Origin: Oscillospiraceae bacterium
GTDB taxonomy: Bacteria; Bacillota; Clostridia; Oscillospirales; Ruminococcaceae
DNA length: 12,473 nt
Assembly: GCA_029098085.1 (NCBI GenBank)
Contig: JAQXNQ010000130.1
Coordinates: forward strand, 1-12,473
Reading direction: 5' to 3'
Positions 6,614 through 12,279 of this stretch are shown here, piece by piece. A program made the translations under genes and the position numbers. The notes under the pieces are model-generated. The model ran no database searches, was not told the origin of the DNA, and saw nothing but the letters and a program-made list of their open reading frames with translations. How positions within the stretch are numbered: position 1 is the stretch's first letter; every line of letters starts with the position of its first letter.

Positions 6614-7132
6614 TCAGCTCTGCTGCACCGCCTGCCGGATGAAGGGCAGAAACGCCGCCCCGTCTCCCTGCACAAAGCTGCAGAGTGGAATCCGCAGCAC
6701 AAAATCCTCGCTGACCCACAGAAAGCAGCAGCCGTTCTGCTCGGTCACCCGGCGGATGTCCCCATAGGCGTGCTCGGTGCGGGTGTTGCCCTCTTCGGTG
6801 ACAATCCGGTCGGAGAAGGTGGTGGTGCGGATCCACCGATCCTGCTTCCGGGCCTCCTTCAGCATCCGGTACTGCTTTCTCAGCGCCCGCTCCTGCAGCA
6901 CCGAAAGCCGCAGCACGCCCCATACCGCAAAGAAGCAGCCCAGAAGGATCTCGTAAACATCCCGCCACAGCAGCCCCAGCGTCAGGATCAGCAGACCGCC
7001 CAGCACGATGATCCACCGCAGCACCAGCGACCGCCGCCGGTTTTTGACGGCGGTTCTGCCCACCGGATGCCGCGCCCAGTCCCGGTACCGGTCCAGGGTC
7101 ACTTCAAAGCGGCTGACAAAAACCGGTTCCAT
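6614..7132 (-). CDS. YcxB-like membrane protein
   Basis: This 172-residue protein has a short N-terminal region starting with SRFEVTLDRYRDWA, two closely spaced membrane helices at about residues 38-56 and 60-77, a basic stretch (ERALRKQYRMLKEARKQDR), and a C-terminal beta-rich domain (about 103-170). The last part contains TFSDRIVTEEGNTRTEHAYGDIRRVTE and FLWVSEDFVLRIP, which fits the YcxB-like domain: a strand with D-x-I, then a Y-x-D-I-x-x-V segment, then a display of hydrophobic strands and a P-x-x-x-F ending. YcxB proteins are small two-helix membrane proteins without a known role. The start codon has GAGGAA six bases upstream, overlapping the TGA of the preceding sialidase-like gene. The 10-base gap implies one transcript from the promoter at 8242-8270. 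A functional tie to that enzyme is not evident. Confidence 0.75.
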   Translation of the reverse strand: MEPVFVSRFEVTLDRYRDWARHPVGRTAVKNRRRSLVLRWIIVLGGLLILTLGLLWRDVYEILLGCFFAVWGVLRLSVLQERALRKQYRMLKEARKQDRWIRTTTFSDRIVTEEGNTRTEHAYGDIRRVTEQNGCCFLWVSEDFVLRIPLCSFVQGDGAAFLPFIRQAVQQS

Positions 7133-7142
7133 GGCCGATTCC

Positions 7143-8189
7143 TCAGATGCCGCCGATATCGGCGCGGGTCAGAGCGTCGCCGATGATGTAGCACTTCTCT
7201 TCCTGATTCTTGATGTAGTCCACCACATAAATCAGGCCATCGTCAAACTGCACCCAGCCGGTGTAGCCCAGGTCGGACTCGGGGCTGGTGTCGTAGTCCA
7301 GCGGCATGATCCGAACCCACTGCTTTTCCTTGTCGCCGGTGAGGACGGTTTCCTTGTCGGTGACGGCCAGGAAGGTGTTCTGGGTCCAGTAGCCCAGCCA
7401 GCCCTTCTTGGCGCCCTGCCGGTAGCGGTAGGTGATCATGATCTCGCCGGTGTCCAGAATGCCGGCGGTGGGACGGTGGCAGCAGGCAAGAGGGATGGTA
7501 TACAGGGGGCTCCAGGTCAGGCCGTCGTCCAGGGACTTGGAGACGATGCACTCGTAGCCCTCGGAGGAATTTTCCCGCATGAAGCAAACCAGTGTGCCCG
7601 GCTCCACCTCGAGGATATAACCCTCGCAGAGGTTGTACCGGGGATCCGAACCGATCATGACGGGCTCCGACCAGGTCTTGCCCTGATCGTCGGAATACCA
7701 CAGCCGCTGCTGCAGCTTGTCCAGACCGTTGATGTGGCCGGTGTGGCAGGAGATGATCCACCGGCCGGAGCTGGTCTCCAGCAGGCGGTCGGGCACGATG
7801 CCCTCAAAGCCGGTGCTGAAGGGCTCGGTCCAGTGCTCGCCCTCGCTGTCGCCGAACCAGAGGAAAATCTCGCCCCGGGGCTTGCCGTCCCGGATGACAA
7901 CCCGGTTGCAGGTAACGGCCAGCCGCCCGTCCTTCAGGTGGGACATCCTGGGGCAGTCCCAATGCTCGATGCCTTCGGAACGAATGGCCTCGGTCATGGG
8001 CTTTTTGGGCTGCCAGGTCTGTCCCCGGTCAAAGCTTTCCGCGTACATGATCCGGGAATAGGAACGGTCTCCGTGATGGGTGCATTCGCAGAAGACACAG
8101 ATCAGTTTGCCCTTTTCGGTGAGCAGCAGATCCGGCCAGGACTCATACACCGAACGGTCGTTGCTGACGACATAGCGCTGAATAGCCAT
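7143..8189 (-). CDS. Sialidase-superfamily (BNR/Asp-box) beta-propeller protein
   Basis: This 348-residue protein shows three good Asp-boxes (S-x-D-x-G-x-T-W), at residues 52-59 (SFDRGQTW), 166-173 (SDDQGKTW) and 219-226 (SLDDGLTW), plus a degenerate one at 113-120 (GDSEGEHW). Spacing and repeats indicate a six-bladed propeller of the sialidase/neuraminidase superfamily. Candidate active-site residues are an arginine in CHRPTAG (R239), another in FMRENSSEG (R205), and tyrosine in SDLGYTGW (Y309), which lies where sialidases carry their tyrosine nucleophile. It lacks a signal peptide and any lectin module, so it should be intracellular. Whether it cleaves sialic acid or another sugar acid or glycoside is open; many members annotated as exo-sialidases are untested. 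The start at ATG 8189 has AGGAGG eight bases upstream. The open frame to 8243 overlaps the promoter. It is the first gene of a unit with the YcxB-like gene. Confidence 0.82.
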   Translation of the reverse strand: MAIQRYVVSNDRSVYESWPDLLLTEKGKLICVFCECTHHGDRSYSRIMYAESFDRGQTWQPKKPMTEAIRSEGIEHWDCPRMSHLKDGRLAVTCNRVVIRDGKPRGEIFLWFGDSEGEHWTEPFSTGFEGIVPDRLLETSSGRWIISCHTGHINGLDKLQQRLWYSDDQGKTWSEPVMIGSDPRYNLCEGYILEVEPGTLVCFMRENSSEGYECIVSKSLDDGLTWSPLYTIPLACCHRPTAGILDTGEIMITYRYRQGAKKGWLGYWTQNTFLAVTDKETVLTGDKEKQWVRIMPLDYDTSPESDLGYTGWVQFDDGLIYVVDYIKNQEEKCYIIGDALTRADIGGI

Positions 8190-8241
8190 AATGGTTTCCT
8201 CCTGAAAGTCAAGGTTGTGCAAAGCGTCCTTTTTTAACGCC

Positions 8242-8270
8242 ATTATAATCCCCGCTCATCTTTCTGTCAA
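8242..8270 (-). promoter_or_regulatory. Consensus sigma-A promoter of the sialidase-like gene
   Basis: On the minus strand TTGACA (8270-8265) and TATAAT (8247-8242), both perfect, are spaced by 17 bases. The -35 lies 14 bases after the HAD stop codon. The transcript should start near 8235, giving a leader of about 45 bases. Confidence 0.85.
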
Positions 8271-8284
8271 GGATTCCATTCATT

Positions 8285-8956
8285 TTACAACAGCAATCCT
8301 TCAGCGGGCAGCCCGGTCAGGATCCGGTCGGGCTGCACCGAACCGGGCCGGAAACACCCCTTCCGATCCACCAGCACCGCCCTCATGCCCGCCCGCTGCG
8401 GCCCTTCCACATCCTCCGTCAGAGAATCGCCCACGAAAATCACCTGCTCCGGCGAAAGACCGATCCGCTCCAGCAGTCGGCTGTAAAAAAGCGGATCCGG
8501 CTTATAGCACCGCAGGCTCTCGGAGGTAAAAATACCGTCCGCCGTGAGGCCATTTTGAATGAGGCTGTCCTCCAATGGGGCCGTGTCGGTATTGGAGCCG
8601 ATAAAAATGCGGTAATGGCGGCACAGATGGGCAAGGGCCGGTGCCGCATCGGGAAAGGCCTTTCTCCCCCGAAGGGAGCGGAGCATGATCTGCACATCCT
8701 CATCCGGCTCCCCTTCTATTCCGTATATTCCGTACAACTCCCGAAGACCCAGCCGGAAGAGCTCCGCCTCAGGCAGAAAGCCCTTTTGCATCGTCTCAGC
8801 CGTCAGGCGGCGGTGCAGCTGCTTCCAGCGGGCGTATACCCGCTCCGGCGGCAGGGCGCAGCCCCGTTTCCGCAGAATCTCCGCAGTGGCGTCCACCGAA
8901 CCCGTCCCGGTGGAAACCAGCGTGCCGTATACATCAAAAATGACAGCCTGTTCCAT
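8285..8956 (-). CDS. HAD-superfamily (subfamily IA) hydrolase
   Basis: This 223-residue cytoplasmic protein carries all four HAD motifs. Motif I is FDVYGTL with the nucleophile D8, motif II is IGSNTD with S121, motif III is the lysine in CYKPDP (K152), and motif IV is VGDSLTED with D177 and D182. A helical cap of subfamily I type lies between motifs I and II (about 15-95). The second aspartate of the usual DxD in motif I is a tyrosine (Y10). This is the pattern of L-2-haloacid dehalogenases and of some HAD-IA members, so a phosphatase role is not certain. The start at 8956 has GGAG about 12 bases upstream, which is moderate. The gene is divergent from the FAD oxidoreductase and is followed by the sialidase-like gene, which has its own promoter; no terminator is seen between these two. 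Confidence 0.88.
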   Translation of the reverse strand: MEQAVIFDVYGTLVSTGTGSVDATAEILRKRGCALPPERVYARWKQLHRRLTAETMQKGFLPEAELFRLGLRELYGIYGIEGEPDEDVQIMLRSLRGRKAFPDAAPALAHLCRHYRIFIGSNTDTAPLEDSLIQNGLTADGIFTSESLRCYKPDPLFYSRLLERIGLSPEQVIFVGDSLTEDVEGPQRAGMRAVLVDRKGCFRPGSVQPDRILTGLPAEGLLL

Positions 8957-9003
8957 TTATGCAACACTCCAGACAGTTTTATCCCGATGTATTATTACTC
9001 AAA

Positions 9004-9044
9004 ATTATATGCTCGATGCCGTTCCCGTTTCTTTCAGTATAACA
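9004..9044 (-). promoter_or_regulatory. Candidate promoter elements for the HAD gene
   Basis: Two candidates are visible on the minus strand. One is a perfect TATAAT at 9009-9004 with a poor -35. The other is an extended -10 TGTTATACT at 9044-9036, also without a good -35. Both are 45-90 bases upstream of the HAD start and either could serve. Confidence 0.35.
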
Positions 9045-9049
9045 GAAAA

Positions 9050-9072
9050 ACCGCCCCCGGAAAAGAGGCGGT
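9050..9072 (-). terminator. Terminator-like hairpin in the divergent intergenic region
   Basis: ACCGCC (9050-9055) and GGCGGT (9067-9072) form a 6-bp GC-rich stem with an 11-base loop. On the minus strand it is followed by TTTTCTG. No minus-strand gene lies immediately upstream, so it would block antisense transcription from entering the HAD gene, or be a leftover. Confidence 0.5.
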
Positions 9073-9078
9073 CAGGTA

Positions 9079-9107
9079 TTGCGCAAAAGGACTGCCTGTG
9101 CTATCAT
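9079..9107 (+). promoter_or_regulatory. Probable promoter of the FAD oxidoreductase gene
   Basis: TTGCGC (9079-9084), a 17-base spacer and TATCAT (9102-9107) preceded by TG at the extended -10 position. The -10 matches five of six and the -35 three of six. A transcript start near 9114 gives a leader of about 20 bases that contains GGGAGG. Confidence 0.55.
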
Positions 9108-9134
9108 CAAAGCAGAGCGAAGGGAGGCACTTTT

Positions 9135-10484
9135 ATGAAGGAAACCATTCTTTACGCCGGCAGACAGCTTCCGGTTCTCGGCAGCTACGATGTCATCGTC
9201 GCAGGCGGCGGAACGGCGGGCAGCGCCGCCGCCATCACAGCGGCCGGGCGGGGCCTGAACACACTGGTGGTGGAGCAGGCGAACGCCCTCGGCGGCACGC
9301 CGGTTCACGGGCTGGTCTGCCCGATGATGCCCACCCATGTGCCCCATCTGGAGGTTCTGCGGCAGGTGGAGCAGGGCCTGCGGCAGCTGGGCCGGTCAAC
9401 TCGGGACGGTCTTTCCCGGGTGCTGTGGTTTGCCCCCGCCGATCTGGGGCAGGTGCTGGAAGACCTTTGTCTGGAGGCCGGGGCCCAAATCCTGTACAAC
9501 ACGGTTCTGACAGACGCCCTCTGCACCGATGGGCATATCCGCCACCTGATCGTCATGACGGCGGAAGGGCCCGCGGCTCTGCGGGCGGATTGCTTCATCG
9601 ATGCCACCGGCGACGCAGTGCTCACCCGTCTTGCCGGTGTTCCCACGGTTTCCGGCGACGAAACCGGCGCCAATCAGATCAGCAGCCTGCGCTTTATCAT
9701 GGGCGGTATCGATGTGGACGCCTATCGGGCCTACTGTCTTTCCATCGGCGACACCTTCTCCCCGCTGACAGAAGGCCCCTTCTTTGAGTCCGCCATGGTG
9801 GGCGGCCGGGATTTCAAGCTGGAGCCTCTTTTTCAAAAGGGCGTGGCGGACGGCGTTCTGCAGCCGGATGATCTGCGCTACTATCAGGCCTTCACCCTTC
9901 CGGGGCAGCCGGGCTGTATGGCCTTCAACTGCCCGCATCTGGTGCAGATGCCGGTCAACACCAGCGCCGCGGCGCGGTCGGAGGCGCTGATCGACGGGCG
10001 AAAGCGGATTCGGCGGCTGACGGCCTTTCTGCGCGGCTATATGCCCGGATTTGAAAGCGCTTATCTGCAGCAGACGGCCTCCATGCCGGGCATCCGGGAG
10101 AGCTGGCGGCTGCAGGGGCTGTACACCCTCACCGAGCAGGATTATCTTGACCGCGCCCGTTTCCCGGATGGACTGGTCAAGGGCGACTGGTACATTGATG
10201 TCCACTCGGCACAAAAGGGGCTGCACCATCAGAAAGCCTACGAGCCGGGCGAATACTACGAAATTCCCTACCGCAGCCTGGTGGCAGAGCAGGCAGACAA
10301 TCTGATCGTGGCCGGGCGGTGCATCTCCGCCAGCTTTCTGATGCAGGCCAGCGTCCGTATCATCCCCACCTGCATGGACATGGGCGAGGCCGCCGCCTGC
10401 GCCTGTCAGCTGTCCCTGCAGACCGGCCGGCCGTTAAACGCTCTGGACGGCAGCCGGGTACGGGCGCTGCTTTCAGAAAGCTGA
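9135..10484 (+). CDS. FAD-dependent oxidoreductase (FAD_oxidored family)
   Basis: This 449-residue protein has an N-terminal dinucleotide-binding fold: YDVIVAGGGTAGSAAAITAAGRG at about 18-40 with the GxGxxG motif at G24-G29, and the acidic end of the second strand at E47. An FAD-contacting DATGD motif lies at 156-160. A RESWRLQGLYTLTEQD segment (321-336) and a C-terminal second FAD motif (NLIVAGRCISASFLMQASVRIIPTCMDMGEAA, 389-420) follow. This order is typical of FAD-dependent oxidoreductases of the pfam12831 kind, many of which sit near glycan-utilisation genes in gut bacteria; the substrate is unknown. Start ATG 9135 is chosen for GGGAGG eight bases upstream and for the MKETILYAGRQLPV start just before the fold. 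The frame stays open further upstream but that part is not convincing. It is divergent from the HAD gene, and its 3' end overlaps the convergent gene by 12 bases. Confidence 0.88.
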   Translation: MKETILYAGRQLPVLGSYDVIVAGGGTAGSAAAITAAGRGLNTLVVEQANALGGTPVHGLVCPMMPTHVPHLEVLRQVEQGLRQLGRSTRDGLSRVLWFAPADLGQVLEDLCLEAGAQILYNTVLTDALCTDGHIRHLIVMTAEGPAALRADCFIDATGDAVLTRLAGVPTVSGDETGANQISSLRFIMGGIDVDAYRAYCLSIGDTFSPLTEGPFFESAMVGGRDFKLEPLFQKGVADGVLQPDDLRYYQAFTLPGQPGCMAFNCPHLVQMPVNTSAAARSEALIDGRKRIRRLTAFLRGYMPGFESAYLQQTASMPGIRESWRLQGLYTLTEQDYLDRARFPDGLVKGDWYIDVHSAQKGLHHQKAYEPGEYYEIPYRSLVAEQADNLIVAGRCISASFLMQASVRIIPTCMDMGEAAACACQLSLQTGRPLNALDGSRVRALLSES

Positions 10485-10919
10485 GGACTGTGCCGGTATC
10501 AGCCACTCCTTTGCTTTTTCAACATCATCGATAAACGCAAAGTCAAAGCGGCTCCGCCCCCGAAGGGCGGAGCGAAGCTGCCGCGCAGTTTTTCTGTCGG
10601 CGCCGATGAAGCACACCCGCAGAAAGGTCTTCCTGCCGCCGCAGAGCAGATCCGCCAGTTCTCCGACCAGCGCGCCTGTGACCAGCGTCTCGTCCAGCAC
10701 CACGCCCACGCAGGCCGGCGATGACGGCAGGAGAAAGGTGCCGCTGTCTCTCCGCAGCTTGTCAAGTACCAGATCGGTGTACTGATATATGCCGTCCAGA
10801 TGCTCAAACCAGATCTCGCCCCCGTGAAAGGGAAGCGCGAAGGATTTTTTCTGCACCCCCGGCAAAACCTCCGGAGCAGCCGTATCCCGATAGCGTGAAC
10901 GCTGCCAAAACAAACGCAT
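10473..10919 (-). CDS. Small protein of unknown function, possibly STAS/SpoIIAA-like
   Basis: I do not recognise this 148-residue protein with confidence. It has no signal peptide or membrane helix. The second half alternates predicted strands and helices: VGVVLDETLVTGALVGELADLL (71-92), TFLRVCFIGADRKTARQLRSAL (98-119) and FDFAFIDDVEKAKEWLI (125-141). The last two resemble the end of SpoIIAA-like STAS domains, in which a strand, a helix, and a short strand followed by D-x-x-E/K-A-x-x-W-L are common; this is inference from the pattern. The start is taken at the second ATG (10919), seven bases after AAAGGG. An ATG two codons earlier (10925) overlaps the TGA of the upstream metallopeptidase gene as ATGA. 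Either way the two genes should be translationally coupled. Its stop lies 12 bases inside the convergent FAD oxidoreductase gene. Confidence 0.7.
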   Translation of the reverse strand: MRLFWQRSRYRDTAAPEVLPGVQKKSFALPFHGGEIWFEHLDGIYQYTDLVLDKLRRDSGTFLLPSSPACVGVVLDETLVTGALVGELADLLCGGRKTFLRVCFIGADRKTARQLRSALRGRSRFDFAFIDDVEKAKEWLIPAQSSAF

Positions 10920-10921
10920 TT

Positions 10922-11836
10922 TCATTCCCTTTCGGCGGATTCCGCTTTTTGTTTGCCGTATTTTTCTTCCATTTCTTCTGTGTGTATATGAAGCAGCTCC
11001 AGGGCCCGCGCCTGGATGACCGAAAGCTTCGTTTGATCAGTATATGCGAACTCTGTTTTGAGCCAGGCTGAAGCGATCGCATGACCGTCGCCCGCTTTGT
11101 TTTCATCCGCTTCCAATAAAAACTTTTGCAGCAATTCCAAATCGCTGGAGTAGTGGAGCTCCACGAGTTTTGCCCGATATTCCAGCTCCGCGGGGGTGAT
11201 TCCCGGGAATTGTTTCATATCTACGGTATGCTGTGCTTCATGCTTCAGAAGAGAAACGAGAAACCGCTCGCTTTCAAAATCATACGCCTGCTCAATGCAG
11301 TTGATGGTTCCATCGGGCGAAGCCCAGCCCCCCGTACCGTACCTGCCGAAGGTCAGATAATCCATCCAGCTGCGAAATACAAAACCCCTGAGAATATTGA
11401 CCGTATATTCCGCCGTTCCGCTGGGCAGCTCCACACGGTAGACGGTCGGAACGGTATCCCGCCAGATGTAAGGGCCGTAATATCCCTGGGTTTTGCCAAA
11501 AAGCGCATGGTAGCCGCTCTGCTCAAAAAACGACTGCAGCCTCTCTGCCAGAAGCTCTTCCTCTGCATCCGGCATACTCAGAAGCACCCGCAGCTCTGTC
11601 AGCAGCTTGTCTGCGGCCTCCGTCTCCGGTAAGCCACAATAAAAAGTATCGCGAAAATAAATCTGATACAAAAGCAATATCCTGTTGAGTACATCCGGTA
11701 TTTCATATGTGCGGTATTCACAATCTTCAAATATTGCGACATAGGCGGGAAGAATGTCCCTGAACTCTTCATGATCGCGCATGTATGCAATAGCACCTTT
11801 TATGTCTCCGCTTAAAAAGAACTGACTGATTTGCAT
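10922..11836 (-). CDS. Putative HExxH zinc metallopeptidase of unknown family
   Basis: This 304-residue protein contains a clear HExxH zinc-binding motif, HEAQH at residues 199-203, in the helix SLLKHEAQHTVD. Glutamates at 217 and 219 in PAELEYRAKL are candidates for the third ligand, which fits the gluzincin arrangement. The first 120 residues are mainly helical and carry no signal peptide or membrane segment, so the protein should be cytoplasmic. A glycine/tyrosine-rich middle part (about 118-180) precedes the motif. I do not recognise the overall family. ATG 11836 is chosen for GGAGAG seven bases upstream; the open frame to 11896 has no ribosome binding site. It is first in a two-gene unit with the small protein at 10473-10919, overlapping by ATGA. 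The gene is noticeably richer in A and T than the genes to its left, for example about one third GC in 11641-11700. Confidence 0.75.
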   Translation of the reverse strand: MQISQFFLSGDIKGAIAYMRDHEEFRDILPAYVAIFEDCEYRTYEIPDVLNRILLLYQIYFRDTFYCGLPETEAADKLLTELRVLLSMPDAEEELLAERLQSFFEQSGYHALFGKTQGYYGPYIWRDTVPTVYRVELPSGTAEYTVNILRGFVFRSWMDYLTFGRYGTGGWASPDGTINCIEQAYDFESERFLVSLLKHEAQHTVDMKQFPGITPAELEYRAKLVELHYSSDLELLQKFLLEADENKAGDGHAIASAWLKTEFAYTDQTKLSVIQARALELLHIHTEEMEEKYGKQKAESAERE

Positions 11837-11882
11837 GCCTGATCTCTCCTCAATCCTCAACAAATTCCGATTTGTCAACCCC

Positions 11883-11911
11883 AGTGTATCACGCATCTGT
11901 GAATATTTCGA
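11883..11911 (-). promoter_or_regulatory. Candidate promoter of the metallopeptidase gene
   Basis: On the minus strand TCGAAA (11911-11906), a 17-base spacer and TACACT (11888-11883), the latter preceded by TG as an extended -10. Each hexamer matches four of six. It lies just downstream of the rRNA operon terminator and about 45 bases before the start codon. Confidence 0.35.
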
Positions 11912-11925
11912 CTATAACAAGAAAA

Positions 11926-11959
11926 CCCCTCTTGTCCTGACGGACAAAAGAGGTTTTTT
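11926..11959. terminator. Terminator of the rRNA/tRNA operon
   Basis: CCTCTTGTCC (11928-11937) pairs with GGACAAAAGAGG (11942-11953), with a small AA bulge and a 4-base loop. On the minus strand, the direction of the rRNA operon, the stem is followed by GGTTTTC. On the plus strand it is followed by six T. It lies 3-8 bases after the tRNA CCA end. Confidence 0.8.
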
Positions 11960-11961
11960 CA

Positions 11962-12037
11962 TGGCTCCCCTTGTTGGACTCGAACCAACGACATTTCGGT
12001 TAACAGCCGAACGCTCTACCGACTGAGCTAAAGAGGA
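11962..12037 (-). tRNA. tRNA-Asn (anticodon GTT)
   Basis: The 76-base minus-strand sequence folds as a full cloverleaf. The acceptor stem TCCTCTT pairs with AAGGGGA (one G-T pair), the D-arm contains AGCTCAGTCGGTAGAG, the anticodon loop CTGTTAA carries GTT, and the T-arm contains GGTTCGAGTCC. The discriminator is G, and CCA is encoded. It is the last gene of the rRNA operon, 39 bases after 5S, and is followed by a terminator. Confidence 0.97.
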
Positions 12038-12043
12038 ATGTGC

Positions 12044-12069
12044 GAAAGAGACCTCGAAAGGTCTCTTTC
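12044..12069 (-). other. Perfect 11-bp hairpin between 5S rRNA and tRNA-Asn
   Basis: GAAAGAGACCT (12044-12054) and AGGTCTCTTTC (12059-12069) are perfectly complementary. In the minus-strand transcript the loop reads UUCG. The hairpin fills most of the 5S-tRNA spacer and has no T-run behind it. It is probably a processing signal or a 3' barrier for 5S maturation; this role is inferred. Confidence 0.75.
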
Positions 12070-12075
12070 ATCTGT

Positions 12076-12191
12076 GTCGGCACCGCTTTATCTTCCCAGG
12101 CCGTCTCCAGCCAAGTATTTTCAACGCGGATGAGCTTAACTTCTGTGTTCGGTATGGGAACAGGTGTACCCTCATCGCCATAAGCACCGAC
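12076..12191 (-). rRNA. rrf: 5S ribosomal RNA
   Basis: About 116 bases on the minus strand contain the hallmark CCGAACACAGAAGTTAAGC and the GGTGCTTATGGCG start region. The ends (GTCGGTGC and GGTGCCGAC) pair as helix I. The exact ends could differ by one or two bases. It lies about 88 bases after the 23S 3' end. Confidence 0.93.
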
Positions 12192-12279
12192 TATCGGTTC
12201 CTTCGTCCTCTCGGACTTCGGGATCCTCAAAATTGAACAAAGAACTTCCTGATGCTGTTTGAAGTCCGCTTAACCTTAT
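12192..12279 (-). other. 23S-5S internal transcribed spacer
   Basis: An 88-base spacer with no tRNA. The TTCTTTGTTCAATTTTGAGG stretch on the minus strand resembles spacer sequences seen in other Firmicute rRNA operons. An 8-base inverted repeat (12212-12219 with 12261-12268, CGGACTTC/GAAGTCCG) could form a stalk that encloses this stretch. Confidence 0.6.

Noticed and set aside
7008..8237. 409-codon open frame on the plus strand
   Set aside because: Antisense to the Asp-box propeller gene, which has a consensus promoter and ribosome binding site.
8555..9787. 410-codon plus-strand frame crossing the HAD and FAD genes
   Set aside because: Its second half is out of frame with the clear FAD-binding protein and its first half is antisense to the HAD gene.
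11850..11878. TTGACA at 11878-11873 as the -35 of the metallopeptidase promoter
   Set aside because: The -35 is perfect, but the sequence 16-18 bases downstream (GATTGA region) does not resemble a -10, and the start would fall inside the ribosome binding site.
11835..12026. Short plus-strand frame ending in MAPLVGLEPTTFRLTAERSTD
   Set aside because: This is the well-known spurious peptide produced by translating the complement of a tRNA gene; here it is the complement of tRNA-Asn.
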